Notes under the pieces: generated by a model
What the model was told of the DNA's origin: nothing
The model's database searches: none
The model's input: only the letters and a program-made list of their open reading frames with translations
NCBI GenBank assembly: GCA_947631185.1
Contig: CANRKJ010000004.1
Coordinates: forward strand, 1 to 64,000
Reading direction: 5' to 3'
Origin: an uncultured Clostridia bacterium
Lineage (GTDB): Bacteria; Bacillota; Clostridia; TANB77; CAG-508
Length of the DNA: 64,000 nucleotides
Program-made: the position numbers and the translations under genes
Shown here: positions 35,871 through 45,810 of the stretch, in pieces
Numbering within the stretch: the stretch's first letter is position 1
How the letters are laid out: each line of letters opens with the position of its first letter

Positions 35871-36833
35871 TCACTTAATAAATAAAGACATCATATATAC
35901 AATATAAATTAGAATAAATCCTATTCCTTTTCTTTTGGAAATATAATTTTTCTTTCCTAATAATGGAAAAATCAACAATAAAACAGTAGAAATAAACATA
36001 AACATCACATCCACGTTGTATTCAACAGAATACTTTACATCTGAAATTATACTAGATAAACCTAATATTAATGATATATTAAATATGTTAGAACCAATAA
36101 TATTACCTATTGCAATCTCTTCTTCTTTTTTTAATGAAGCCATAAATGAAGTACTAAGCTCTGGTAAACTAGTACATATAGATATAAGTATCAAACTAAA
36201 AATTCTTTTGTCTATACCAGAATTTTTTATTATTTCTGTAATATTATCTACTACAAAATCACCACCAAATTTTAAAGCAATTATACCTGAAATTATAAAA
36301 AATATTATTTTTACTATATTTTGATCCTCTTCTTCATCAGAAATTAATTCAACTTTAGGATCAACTATTTGTCCATATTTTTTTATAAATATTGTATATG
36401 AAAAAAAACATAAAAAAAGTATTAATAAAATTATTCCTTCAGGCTTAGTTATACTTTTCTCAATTCCAGAATTATTAGCTAATATAAAAAATGTGAATAT
36501 AATTACTAATGATATAGGTATATCTATAAATTTTGATTCTTTTGTAAACTTAATTGGAGCAATAATTGAACATATTCCTAATATAACTAGTATATTAAAT
36601 ATATTACTGCCAACAATAAAACCTATGATAACATCAGACTCTCCTATTAATGACGATTTTATCCCAATAATAAGTTCTGGAAGTGATGTTCCGATAGCTA
36701 CCACAGTTAAGCCTATAATTAGTTTCGATATTTTAAATCTTTTTGCGATAGAACTCGCCCCTTCTACCAAAATATCGGCACCCTTGAGTAATAAAAAAAA
36801 TCCTACTATAATTAATAAAATATTTTCTAACAT
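35871..36833 (-). CDS. CaCA-family sodium/calcium exchanger (YrbG-like)
   Basis: About ten membrane helices with two alpha repeats: GTSLPELIIGI with GSNIFNILV in the first half, and CTSLPELSTSF with GSNIFNISLI in the second. This internal duplication is diagnostic of cation/calcium exchangers. 320 residues from the ATG at 36833, which follows GAGGG at proper spacing; the longer TTG start would hide the RBS. It ends in TGA. Exchanged ions are inferred. Confidence 0.92.
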   Translation of the reverse strand: MLENILLIIVGFFLLLKGADILVEGASSIAKRFKISKLIIGLTVVAIGTSLPELIIGIKSSLIGESDVIIGFIVGSNIFNILVILGICSIIAPIKFTKESKFIDIPISLVIIFTFFILANNSGIEKSITKPEGIILLILFLCFFSYTIFIKKYGQIVDPKVELISDEEEDQNIVKIIFFIISGIIALKFGGDFVVDNITEIIKNSGIDKRIFSLILISICTSLPELSTSFMASLKKEEEIAIGNIIGSNIFNISLILGLSSIISDVKYSVEYNVDVMFMFISTVLLLIFPLLGKKNYISKRKGIGFILIYIVYMMSLFIK

Positions 36834-36857
36834 AATTTTTCCCTCGTACAATATTAT

Positions 36858-37869
36858 TTAACAATAAACACATAAAATACTCTTTAATCCCACTTCAACA
36901 TCTATCTCTCCTACTTTATAATTATAATCTAACAATGCAAGTTCTTCTAATATCTTTCTCAAGTCACTTGTTTTAAAATAATTTGCTTGTTTTTTATATT
37001 TTGATATCAAAAACATTTGCTTCTGACTTAGATTTAATATTTTAGAAACATCCTGATTATTATTCATTGCTATACTACAAAAATATAATTTTTTAAAATG
37101 ATTATATAATGTTACTAATATCTTAGCAATTGGTTCTTTTCTATAAATCAAATTATCTAATATTTTTATAGCATTATCGGTTTTCTTGGTAGCCAAATTA
37201 TCAATTAAATCAAATATTATTCCTTCAATTTTTTTTGTAGTTAAATTATCAATATCCTCTTTAGTAATAGATCCGACCTTCACCTTTATATTCAATAAGT
37301 TTCCTAATCTCATTTATAAGTTCTTGCATGGATGTACCTGCCACTTCTAAAAAATAATTTCCCACTTCATCTGATAAATTAACTTTATACATTTTGCAAA
37401 TGTTTTTTAAATTTGAAATTATTTCATAATTTTTCATACTTGGGCACTCAACAATAGTTCCATATTTTTCTATTGCCAAAAAAACATTATTTTTATCTAT
37501 TTCTTTTTCACAGAAAACTAAAACCACCATATCCTTAATAATTTCTTTATTTTTATTTATATAATCTGCTAAAGCTTCTTGAATAGGAGTACCAGTTTTT
37601 TTTCTTCCATCTTTTTTAAATAATCCAGAATTTCTTACTATTATAAGCTTTTTTTCAAACCCAAAAGCTGGCGATTCAATATTAGAGATTATATCTGACG
37701 TAGAAGACTCATCTATATTGATATAATTCATCCCAACTAATAATTCACCAAAATTCTTTTTTATTTTCTTAATTGCTTTATCTACTAAATATTCTTCATC
37801 ACCATAAATTAAATATAATGAATCTAACTTTCCAGAATTCAAATTTTTTTCTAAATTATCATAAGTCAT
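36858..37869 (-). CDS. holA: DNA polymerase III delta subunit, split by a +1 shift at a CGG codon
   Basis: Clamp-loader delta subunit, essential for loading the beta clamp. The N-terminal part (YLIYGDEEYLVDKAIKKIKK, AFGFEKKLIIVRN, and EVAGTSMQELINEIRKL) lies in one frame ending at 37261. The C-terminal part (GSITKEDIDNL to GEIDVEVGLKSILC) lies in the +1 frame. The junction is at 37273-37275, codon CGG after GGT. Reading CGGA as four bases, or skipping the C, joins the halves to about 336 residues, the normal family length, and the joined sequence matches the expected KLIEYKG...ITKEDI. The start ATG at 37869 has AGAGG seven bases upstream. An essential gene is unlikely to be a true pseudogene. 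Confidence 0.88.
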
Positions 37870-37920
37870 TTTCATACCTCTTATCTCTAAATAAAAAACT
37901 CTCACTATATTTGAAATATA

Positions 37921-38796
37921 TTATATCAATATATTGTAATTTTGAAAATCCATTTTTGAAACTATTTTCATTTTCTTTCTAGTTGATGGATTTATAAATT
38001 CAATTTCTTTTGCTATAAGAGCTTGACCTAAATTATTTGTATCACTATTTCCATATAAAGAATCCCCTATTAAGGGATGATTAACATATTTTGAATGTAC
38101 TCTTATTTGATGTGTTCTCCCTGTTTCTAATATAAATTCCACTAATGATATATCATTATATTCTTTAATTACTTTATAATGAGTAATAGCCATATCTCCT
38201 TCTTCATTTACTTCTCTTTCTATTATACTACCACTTTTTCTTGAAATAGGAGCATTAATAGTTCCTGATTTTTCCTCAAAAATTCCTTCTACTAGTCCTA
38301 TATATTTTTTTACATAAATCTTATTTCTCATTTGTTTTATTAAACACTCATGAATATAATCATTTTTTGCAAAAACTACAATTCCTGCAGTATCTTTATC
38401 AAGTCTATTAACTGGTCTTATTTTCCTTTTTAAACCAATTTTATCAAAATAAAATTTAATGCCATTTGATAAACTATTCTCAAAATATCCCTTTGATGGA
38501 TGTACAGGAATTCCTGATTCTTTATCTACCACTAATATGCCTTCATCTTCATATAATATATTTAAATTCATTTCTGTAGAAACAACATTTTCATTATTTT
38601 CATCAAAATCTATATTAATATTAATTATATCTCCGACCACTAAATTATAGTTTATATAAACATTTTTTTCATTTACTATCAATCGTTTTTCTCTTTTCAG
38701 TTTACATATAAATCTATCAGAAACATAAAAATAGTTTTTCAAGCAATCCTTTAATGTTTTATATTTTGTATCTATAACCTTATAAATCAATTTCAT
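37921..38796 (-). CDS. RluD-type pseudouridine synthase with S4 domain
   Basis: 291 residues: an S4-like N-terminal domain (KDCLKNYFYVSDRFICKLKR), then the RluA catalytic domain with RPVNRLDKDTAGI (catalytic Asp), SGIPVHPSKG and ETGRTHQIRVHS. It modifies uridines in the large ribosomal RNA in the known family members. It is the second RluA-family enzyme in the window. RBS TAGGTGAT. It lies upstream of holA. Confidence 0.9.
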   Translation of the reverse strand: MKLIYKVIDTKYKTLKDCLKNYFYVSDRFICKLKREKRLIVNEKNVYINYNLVVGDIININIDFDENNENVVSTEMNLNILYEDEGILVVDKESGIPVHPSKGYFENSLSNGIKFYFDKIGLKRKIRPVNRLDKDTAGIVVFAKNDYIHECLIKQMRNKIYVKKYIGLVEGIFEEKSGTINAPISRKSGSIIEREVNEEGDMAITHYKVIKEYNDISLVEFILETGRTHQIRVHSKYVNHPLIGDSLYGNSDTNNLGQALIAKEIEFINPSTRKKMKIVSKMDFQNYNILI

Positions 38797-38897
38797 CTTA
38801 TCACCTAAGTAATTATATTATAATTCTATATTTAAATCAAATTATTGTTGTTTATATGAATAATTATGGATTTATGGCGAAACTTTTCTATATTAGA

Positions 38898-38939
38898 AAA
38901 AAACAAAAGGAATTCTATTTAGAATTCCTTTTGTTTTTT
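38898..38939 (-). terminator. Terminator of the unknown duplicated-domain gene
   Basis: Perfect 13-bp stem CAAAAGGAATTCT with A/T flanks and a 4-base loop, just after the gene's stop. Confidence 0.93.
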
Positions 38940-38951
38940 GCCTAGTTAGGT

Positions 38952-39479
38952 TTAATTTAAAACAAAATCAGAGATGTAATCAGATTCCCAGACTTTCCTC
39001 CACTCATAACAATGTTCTTCCATTTCAGATACTTCGGAAATACTTTCATCTGATATAAATATAATCAGTTCATTCTCATATATATATGCATCTAATGGTC
39101 CCTCTGTATACTTAATTTGACGTATTTGACCTGTAATTTCGTTTCCAACCACAACATATACAGGTTTCATACAATCTTTTAGATCATACTCAGCACTTTT
39201 TTTATCTTTATATGAATAGATTATTACCTCCCCATCATCAAGATAATCCTCCTTTGGACCATCAATGTACTCAGCGATTCTGTAAGTATGATATTGAGGG
39301 TCAGATATAAGCAACCAACAATGTTGAGCTTCCATCAAAGAATCATACTCTTTCTCAGCCTCTTTTAGAGAATCAAAAATCTCTCCTTCACTTGAATTTC
39401 TTTGGGTATATAAATCCGAACTATCAAAAGTTTCAATCATTACAAAACCCAAAACTCTGCTTACTAAATACTTTGCCAT
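38952..39479 (-). CDS. Acidic protein with an internal duplication, unknown
   Basis: 175 residues, no membrane helix. Two similar halves can be seen: YRIAEYIDGPKEDYLDDGEVIIYS (residues about 67-90) resembles RQIKYTEGPLDAYIYENELIIFIS (about 119-142). Base use in this gene seems a little richer in G and C than in its neighbours (for example CAGATTCCCAGACTTTCC), which suggests later acquisition. It has its own terminator and lies between clpX and the RluD-type gene. I do not recognise a family. Confidence 0.7.
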   Translation of the reverse strand: MAKYLVSRVLGFVMIETFDSSDLYTQRNSSEGEIFDSLKEAEKEYDSLMEAQHCWLLISDPQYHTYRIAEYIDGPKEDYLDDGEVIIYSYKDKKSAEYDLKDCMKPVYVVVGNEITGQIRQIKYTEGPLDAYIYENELIIFISDESISEVSEMEEHCYEWRKVWESDYISDFVLN

Positions 39480-39634
39480 AATGTAACACTCCTTTTTGAA
39501 TTATTTAGTACGTTTCCAATGTAAAATAGATTTTACCTCCTCCTTTTTTGTCCAAACAATGTCCTAAAGCTTCATATTAGTTATTTTAACAAAATAAGCA
39601 TTATTTGTCAATAATAAATACCATATTACATAAT

Positions 39635-40933
39635 TTACGCAGTTTCTTCAGCATTATGAATTTTTGTTTTTGTATTAACTCTAAGTGGTTCTCTCGTTTT
39701 ATTTTCATCAATTATTAGTCTAGGATTTTCACCTTTTTCAACAGTTTCCTTAGTTATAATGCATTTTATTATTTTAGGATTTGATGGTATTTCATACATA
39801 ATGTTTCTCATAATATCCTCTATTATAGATCTTAAGCCTCTAGCTCCTGTATTTCTTTCAATAGCTTTATCTACTATAAGTTCTATAGCTGATTGTTCAA
39901 ATTCAAGTTCAACACCATCAAGTTCTACTAATTTTTTATATTGTTTTATTAAAGCATTTTTTGGTTTTGTAGCTATATCAATCAAAGTCTCTCTACTTAA
40001 TCCTTCTAATGATGCTATGATAGGGAGTCTTCCAACAAATTCTGGTATTAAACCAAATTTCAATAAGTCTTGAGGTAAAATTTGTTTAAATATTTCTGTT
40101 TTATTTATATCTTTTTTGCTTTCAATTGTAGCTCCAAAACCTATTGTTTTTTGGTCAGTTCTTTCCTTTATAATATTTTCAAGTCCTTCAAATGCTCCTC
40201 CACATATAAATAATATGTTTGAAGTATTTACTTGTATAAATTCTTGATGTGGATGTTTTCTTCCTCCTTGAGGAGGTACTGATGCAATTGTGCCCTCAAC
40301 TATTTTAAGTAAAGCTTGCTGTACTCCTTCACCACTAACATCACGTGTTATTGAAGGATTTTCTGATTTTCTAGTAATTTTATCTATTTCATCTATATAA
40401 ATAATACCTCTTTCGGCTCTAGATACATCAAAATTAGCAGATTGAAGAAGTTTTAAAATTATATTTTCAACATCTTCACCAACATATCCAGCTTCTGTTA
40501 AAGTAGTTGCATCTGCAATTGCAAAAGGAACATTTAATACTTTAGCTAAAGTTTGTGCTAAAAGTGTTTTTCCACATCCAGTAGGTCCTAATAACAATAT
40601 ATTACTTTTTTGAATCTCAACATCATCTATACTTTCTAAATTAGCTATTCTTTTATAATGATTATATACAGCAACAGATAATGCTTTTTTAGCTTCGTCT
40701 TGACCTATAACATATTCATCTAAAGTGTTTTTAATTTGTTCTGGAGTAGGAATGATTTCTGAAGAAACTATTTGCTCTTCTTCTTCATAAATATCTTCTT
40801 CCATTATATTTTGGCAAACTGCAATACATTCATCACATATATAAACTCCTGGACCTGCAATTATTTTCTTAACTATTTCTTGTGGTTTACCACAAAAAGA
40901 ACATTTTATATTTTTTTCATTATTCTTTGACAT
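39635..40933 (-). CDS. clpX: ATP-dependent Clp protease ATP-binding subunit ClpX
   Basis: AAA+ unfoldase that feeds ClpP. It has the N-terminal zinc-binding domain (CSFCGKPQ and CDECIAVC), Walker [11 protein letters not shown], Walker [10 protein letters not shown], and the IGF-type ClpP loop in KTIGFGA. 432 residues. It follows clpP by 19 bases, the standard order. Confidence 0.97.
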   Translation of the reverse strand: MSKNNEKNIKCSFCGKPQEIVKKIIAGPGVYICDECIAVCQNIMEEDIYEEEEQIVSSEIIPTPEQIKNTLDEYVIGQDEAKKALSVAVYNHYKRIANLESIDDVEIQKSNILLLGPTGCGKTLLAQTLAKVLNVPFAIADATTLTEAGYVGEDVENIILKLLQSANFDVSRAERGIIYIDEIDKITRKSENPSITRDVSGEGVQQALLKIVEGTIASVPPQGGRKHPHQEFIQVNTSNILFICGGAFEGLENIIKERTDQKTIGFGATIESKKDINKTEIFKQILPQDLLKFGLIPEFVGRLPIIASLEGLSRETLIDIATKPKNALIKQYKKLVELDGVELEFEQSAIELIVDKAIERNTGARGLRSIIEDIMRNIMYEIPSNPKIIKCIITKETVEKGENPRLIIDENKTREPLRVNTKTKIHNAEETA

Positions 40934-40952
40934 ATATCCACCCTCTTAAAAA

Positions 40953-41555
40953 TTAATTTCTTTTGTCAAGAATACCATCAATTAATCCATATTTTAAAGC
41001 TTCTTCAGCTGTCATATAATTATCTCTTTCTGTATCTTTCATTATTGTTTCTATTGTCTGTCCAGTTCTTTCACTAAGCAACTTGTTTAATTTTTCTCTT
41101 GTTTTAACCATATGGTCAGCATGTATTTTTATTTCTGTAGCTTGACCAGATAAGCCTCCACCACCTATAAGAGGTTGGTGTATTAAAATTTCTGCATTAG
41201 GTGTAGCAAATCTTTTGCCTTTTGCACCTGAAGCTAGAAGCACAGCACCCATACTAGCTGCCATTCCAACACATATAGTAGATACAGGACATTTTATATA
41301 ATTTATTGTATCTACTATTGCCATACCATCTGTAATAGATCCACCTGGGCTATTAATATACAAAGATATTTCCTTATCTGGATCCTCTGACTCTAAAAAC
41401 AATAATTGAGCAACAACTAAACTAGCTGAAGTTGAATTAACATCTTCTGCTAAAAATATAATTCTGTCTTTTAATAATCTTGAAAATATATCATATGATC
41501 TTTCACCTTTACTTGTTTGTTCAACAACATAAGGTACTAAACTATTATCTATCAT
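40953..41555 (-). CDS. clpP: ATP-dependent Clp protease proteolytic subunit
   Basis: Serine protease forming the ClpP tetradecamer. The catalytic Ser is in [10 protein letters not shown] and the His in [10 protein letters not shown]. 200 residues is normal, with [20 protein letters not shown] at the start of the protein. Its own promoter and the terminator behind tig show that clpP-clpX can be transcribed separately from tig. Confidence 0.97.
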   Translation of the reverse strand: MIDNSLVPYVVEQTSKGERSYDIFSRLLKDRIIFLAEDVNSTSASLVVAQLLFLESEDPDKEISLYINSPGGSITDGMAIVDTINYIKCPVSTICVGMAASMGAVLLASGAKGKRFATPNAEILIHQPLIGGGGLSGQATEIKIHADHMVKTREKLNKLLSERTGQTIETIMKDTERDNYMTAEEALKYGLIDGILDKRN

Positions 41556-41590
41556 AATTCCCTCCTAAGTATTTTATTTTGCACATCGAT

Positions 41591-41619
41591 ACTATATACT
41601 AAATTATTTTTTTTTTCAA
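41591..41619 (-). promoter_or_regulatory. Sigma-A promoter of clpP-clpX
   Basis: Minus-strand TTGAAA and TATAGT separated by 17 bases, about 40 bases upstream of the clpP start. I see no CtsR direct repeat (GGTCAAA type) beside it. Confidence 0.65.
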
Positions 41620-41684
41620 TACCTATTATAATATTTTTATCGACATTTATTTACAAAATATATAATATTCCGTATAAAATCATA

Positions 41685-41709
41685 AAAGGACGAGTTATTC
41701 TCGTCCTTT
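41685..41709 (-). terminator. Terminator of tig
   Basis: Perfect 10-bp stem AAAGGACGAG / CTCGTCCTTT with a 5-base loop. Confidence 0.9.
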
Positions 41710-41718
41710 GGTTAACTT

Positions 41719-43095
41719 TTATTTTGAAGATTTTTTTGTTGATGATTTCTTGTCTACTTTTTTATTTTCAACTTTTTCATCTTTTTTCTCATCCTTTTTT
41801 TCCTCTTTTTTAGTAACAATTTTAGCATTATCAACTAAAAAATTAATTGACTTTTCAGATTTTAATCCTTCTTTTATGTTATCTATTAAAATATCATTTT
41901 TCTTTAATTCTTCAATGTCTCTTCCATAACTTGTAGATAATTCTTTTAACTTATCTTCAACTTCATCATCATTTACTTCTAATTTACTATCTTTAAAAAT
42001 TGATTCTAAAACTAATCTAGTTTTTATAGAATTTTTTGCTCCTTCTCTACTTTCTTTTCTAAAGTCAGCCATTGTTCTTCCAATCATATTTAAGTATTGA
42101 TCAAAATTAATTCCTTGATATTGCAATCTTCTATTCATATCTTCTACCATATTATCAAGTTCGATTTCTATCATTCCTTCAGGGATTTCTACTTCTGAAG
42201 CTTCAACAGCGATTTTTACAGCATTATCTTCTACTTCACGTTTTGCTTTTTCTTCATTTCCTTTTATAAGTTTAGCTTTTATATCTTCTTTTAACTCTTT
42301 TAATGTATCAAATTCACTAACATCTTTAGCAAATTCATCATCAAGTTTTGGTAATTCTTTTACTTTAATTTCGTGTAATTTTACTGCAAATACAGCATCT
42401 TTTCCAGCTAACTCTTTTGAAAAATAATCATCTGGGAATTTAACCTTTATATCTTTTTCTTCATCTATTTTCATTCCAATTACTTGATCTTCAAAACCTG
42501 GTATAAAGCTTCCACTGCCTATTTCTAAATCATAATTTTCAGCTTTACCACCTTCAAAATGATTTCCATCAACAGAACCATCAAAATCTATTACAGCAAT
42601 ATCTTTATTTTTTACAGCTCTATCAGATACACTTACCATTCTAGAATTTTGCTCTTGTTTTGTTTTTAAATCCTTTTCAATATCTTCAGAAGTTACAGTA
42701 TAATCTGATTTTTCAACAGTTATACCTTTATATTTTCCTAATTTTACTTCTGGTTTTTCTGCAAGTTTAGCTGTAAAAATTAAATCTTTTCCTTTTTCCA
42801 TTTGAACTACTTCTACCTCTGGTCTAGTAACAGCTTCAATCTTGTTATCTTCTAATGCTTTAGCATATATTTCTGGAACTATTTCATTAAAAGCATCTTC
42901 ATAAAATATTTCTGCACCATAAAATTTTTCAACTATATTTAATGGAGCTTTTCCTTTTCTAAATCCAGGAATTGATATGTATTTATTATTTTTATTAAAC
43001 ACTTTTTTAATTCCATCTTCGAAAACTTTAGATTCAACAGTAATTTCCAATTTTACTTCATTTTTATCTTCTGCTCTACTAACTTTTACTTCCAT
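41719..43095 (-). CDS. tig: Trigger factor chaperone
   Basis: Ribosome-bound peptidyl-prolyl isomerase and chaperone. The ribosome-binding signature GFRKGKAP near residue 43 is present, with an FKBP-type domain in the middle (KNKDIAVIDFDGSVDG, GSGSFIPGFEDQVIG) and a helical C-terminal domain. The last 35 residues form a Lys/Glu/Ser tail not found in the standard fold. The ATG at 43095 has GGAAGG eight bases upstream. tig-clpP-clpX is a conserved order. Confidence 0.95.
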   Translation of the reverse strand: MEVKVSRAEDKNEVKLEITVESKVFEDGIKKVFNKNNKYISIPGFRKGKAPLNIVEKFYGAEIFYEDAFNEIVPEIYAKALEDNKIEAVTRPEVEVVQMEKGKDLIFTAKLAEKPEVKLGKYKGITVEKSDYTVTSEDIEKDLKTKQEQNSRMVSVSDRAVKNKDIAVIDFDGSVDGNHFEGGKAENYDLEIGSGSFIPGFEDQVIGMKIDEEKDIKVKFPDDYFSKELAGKDAVFAVKLHEIKVKELPKLDDEFAKDVSEFDTLKELKEDIKAKLIKGNEEKAKREVEDNAVKIAVEASEVEIPEGMIEIELDNMVEDMNRRLQYQGINFDQYLNMIGRTMADFRKESREGAKNSIKTRLVLESIFKDSKLEVNDDEVEDKLKELSTSYGRDIEELKKNDILIDNIKEGLKSEKSINFLVDNAKIVTKKEEKKDEKKDEKVENKKVDKKSSTKKSSK

Positions 43096-43259
43096 TTTTA
43101 TCATCCTTCCATTATTTCCTATTTTTAAACAATAGCTTTTATATTATACCACACTCGCCAGAAAAATCAAGTATTTAGAAAAATTTATTTCATAAAAAAT
43201 CTATATTTATAGACAAATAAAAAAAATTGTGTTAAAATTTGCATTATATTTTTATTTTC

Positions 43260-43279
43260 AAACTGATTTATTTCAGTTT
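43260..43279. promoter_or_regulatory. Inverted repeat in the promoter region of the Clp-like gene
   Basis: AAACTGA and TCAGTTT separated by six bases, just before a TATATATAAT stretch and about 62 bases upstream of the ATG. It may be an operator overlapping the promoter. It does not match CIRCE or CtsR boxes. The rest of the divergent gap 43096-43341 shows no gene. Confidence 0.4.
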
Positions 43280-43341
43280 TTATATATAATAATAATACTT
43301 TGTACATTGAAATTTTTAGGTTTTAAGGAGGTAAAACCATT

Positions 43342-45666
43342 ATGATGGAAATCAATATTTTTAACCTTTTCCCTATTCGGAATAACCATCTAAATTCAAT
43401 TCTAAAACTGGGAATTAAACTTGGACTATCTCAACATCATATACAATTTACACTAGAACATATTATCTATGGAATAATGCAATATTCTTGTTCAAATTCA
43501 GAATCCAACATACATTGGGATTATACTTATTCAACATATATTGTGGTTTCTGATTTGAAAAATATTGACAAAAAAAAGAAACATAATACTACGTGTATAA
43601 TTGATAAAGATGTAAAGATACTCTCTAGTTTTTATGAAAATTATATTACTACACTTTCATCAATATATCCAGATTTAAACGAAAATCCACTTACACTATA
43701 CTATATGATTTTATTTCTGTGTAGAGAAAATTGTTTTTCTTCATCACCTGTACTACCTAATGCAAAAAATATATACAACTCGTTTGAATATATGGGATTT
43801 TATTATGCTATTACTAATTCATCAGAATACATTCTTAGCCAAAAAAATAAAATTCCAAAAAATTCATTTGAAATTCAATTTCAAAATACTATATATGCTG
43901 AAAGAGTAGATATAAAATACACTACAGATTTAACTTTTTTGGCATATAATAATCAGTTGGAAAAAGTTACAGGAAGAGAAGTAGAAATTCAAAGATTAAC
44001 AAATATTCTAACAAAAATGAAAAAAAATAATGCAGTACTAATAGGAAATCCTGGAGTTGGAAAAACGGCAATTATATTTGATTTAGCTCAAAAATTAGTA
44101 ACAAATAACATATGCAATTTATTAAAGAACTATCACATCTTAGAATTCAATTTTGCAGAATCTATTGCCGGATGTAAATATCGTGGTGATTTTGAAGAAA
44201 GAATAGAAAATCTCTTCAATAAAATACTGAAACTAGAAAAAAATAATATAAAAATTATTCTAGTTTTTGACGAAATTCATCAAATAGTAAACTTTGGTAA
44301 TGCAGAAGGTGCTCTGTCACTAAGTGATATGTTAAAACCAATCTTGCTCAAATCTAACGTTAAAATAATTGGTACTTCTACATTTAAAGAATATAAAATA
44401 TTAGAAAAAGATACAGCCTTAGAGCGAAGATTTGACACTATTACCATCAATGAAACTACTTTTGACCAAACTTTAGATATTTTAACTAATCTAAAAAGTA
44501 AATTTGAAGAAAACTATGATTTAAAAATTCCAGATTCATCACTGAAAACATGTATTTTATTATCACAGCAATATATTACAGAACGATACTTACCAGATAA
44601 AGCAATAAATATTTTAGATGAAGCTTGCTCATATAAAATAAATTCTGGTAATGAAACTAGTATACTTAGTCCAGATGATATTGCAATATGCATATCAAAT
44701 CAAAAAGGTATACCGCTTAATAAAATACACGACATTCATAATTTTGATAATGTTGAAAAAGAACTAAAATCTAAGGTAATTGGTCAAGATTATGCTATCA
44801 TGAGTATAGTTCAAGCATTAAGAAGAATTAGTGTTGGATTAAATGACGAAAAGAAGCCAATTGCTTCATTTTTATTAATTGGGCCTACTGGTGTTGGAAA
44901 AACAGAAATAACAAAAGCTTTAGCTGAAGCTGTATTTTCTGGTAAAGATAATCTAGTCAGATTCGATATGTCTGAATATATGAGCGAATCTTCTGTTTCC
45001 ACACTTATTGGGTCACCTCATGGATACGTTAATCACGAAGAAGGAGGATTATTAACAGAAAAAATTCGAAGACATCCATATTCTTTAGTTCTTTTTGATG
45101 AAATCGAAAAAGCACATCCAAAAGTTCATAATTTGTTACTTCAAATTTTGGATGAAGGCAATCTTACAGATTCTAGTGGAAATTCAATAAATTTTAAAAA
45201 CACTATTATTATATTAACTTCTAATGTAGGAGCAGATGAAATTTCCAAAACACCTGTAGGTTTTTGTGTAAAATCTGATTTTAAAACTAATGATACAGCT
45301 TTATCAGCTGTTAAGAAAAGATTTTCACCTGAATTTTTAAATAGATTTGATGAAATTATTCCTTTTAATCATCTTAGTCAAAATGATATAATAGAAATTA
45401 CAAAACTAATTATATCAAGAGATATCATAACTAAACTTAATAAAAAAGAAATTAATATATCTATATCTGATGAAGCAATTGATTTTGTAGCAAAAAATGG
45501 ATATAGCAAGGAATATGGAGCTAGGGAATTAAAAAGGACTATTACAACTTTGATTAAAAATCCAATAACAGATTTTATAATTCAAAATTGTGATACAAAA
45601 GATATTTCTATATCTATCCATAATAATCAAATTTTAATTTGTTCTTTGGAACATTCATATATATAA
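43342..45666 (+). CDS. ClpA/ClpC-like double AAA+ ATPase with divergent N-terminus
   Basis: 774 residues with two AAA+ modules. The first has GNPGVGKTA near residue 235 and LVFDEIHQ. The second has GPTGVGKTE near residue 515 and LFDEIEKAH, followed by the C-terminal GYSKEYGARELKR. The spacing of about 280 residues between Walker A motifs leaves no room for the ClpC/ClpB middle domain, so the build is ClpA-like. A VGF loop (TPVGFCV) could dock ClpP, encoded 2 kb away. The first 200 residues match Clp_N only weakly (LEHIIYGIM). RBS AAGGAGG. One CGG codon occurs at codon 13 without a shift. Probably an alternative ClpP partner with a special substrate range. Confidence 0.87.
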   Translation: MMEINIFNLFPIRNNHLNSILKLGIKLGLSQHHIQFTLEHIIYGIMQYSCSNSESNIHWDYTYSTYIVVSDLKNIDKKKKHNTTCIIDKDVKILSSFYENYITTLSSIYPDLNENPLTLYYMILFLCRENCFSSSPVLPNAKNIYNSFEYMGFYYAITNSSEYILSQKNKIPKNSFEIQFQNTIYAERVDIKYTTDLTFLAYNNQLEKVTGREVEIQRLTNILTKMKKNNAVLIGNPGVGKTAIIFDLAQKLVTNNICNLLKNYHILEFNFAESIAGCKYRGDFEERIENLFNKILKLEKNNIKIILVFDEIHQIVNFGNAEGALSLSDMLKPILLKSNVKIIGTSTFKEYKILEKDTALERRFDTITINETTFDQTLDILTNLKSKFEENYDLKIPDSSLKTCILLSQQYITERYLPDKAINILDEACSYKINSGNETSILSPDDIAICISNQKGIPLNKIHDIHNFDNVEKELKSKVIGQDYAIMSIVQALRRISVGLNDEKKPIASFLLIGPTGVGKTEITKALAEAVFSGKDNLVRFDMSEYMSESSVSTLIGSPHGYVNHEEGGLLTEKIRRHPYSLVLFDEIEKAHPKVHNLLLQILDEGNLTDSSGNSINFKNTIIILTSNVGADEISKTPVGFCVKSDFKTNDTALSAVKKRFSPEFLNRFDEIIPFNHLSQNDIIEITKLIISRDIITKLNKKEINISISDEAIDFVAKNGYSKEYGARELKRTITTLIKNPITDFIIQNCDTKDISISIHNNQILICSLEHSYI

Positions 45667-45684
45667 GTACTAAAGTATTATTTT

Positions 45685-45720
45685 GCAGTAAGTAAATAAT
45701 TATTTACTTACTGCTTTTTT
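45685..45720 (+). terminator. Terminator of the Clp-like gene
   Basis: A 30-base perfect palindrome (arm GCAGTAAGTAAATAA) followed by six Ts on the plus strand, 18 bases after the stop. Confidence 0.95.
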
Positions 45721-45769
45721 ATATAATAGGAAAGTAATCCATTTCTATTATATATAAGGAAAAATACTG

Positions 45770-45809
45770 AAAAAATAAGTTCAACACATTAGTATTGAAC
45801 TTATTTTTT
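45770..45809 (-). terminator. Terminator of pyrH
   Basis: Perfect 15-bp stem AAAAAATAAGTTCAA with a 10-base loop, ending one base from the pyrH stop. Confidence 0.92.
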
Positions 45810-45810
45810 A

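Noticed and set aside
37261..37275. CGG reassigned to another amino acid
   Set aside because: A simple reassignment would not change the reading frame. The HD gene reads well with Arg at CGG (MTRQ), so Arg decoding remains the best reading at those sites.
36858..37905. Two separate genes instead of one split holA
   Set aside because: The two frames give adjacent N- and C-terminal parts of a single HolA with matching junction and total length; the second part has no RBS or natural start.
43096..43341. CtsR or CIRCE heat-shock operator before the Clp-like gene and tig
   Set aside because: No GGTCAAA direct repeat and no TTAGCACTC inverted repeat are present.
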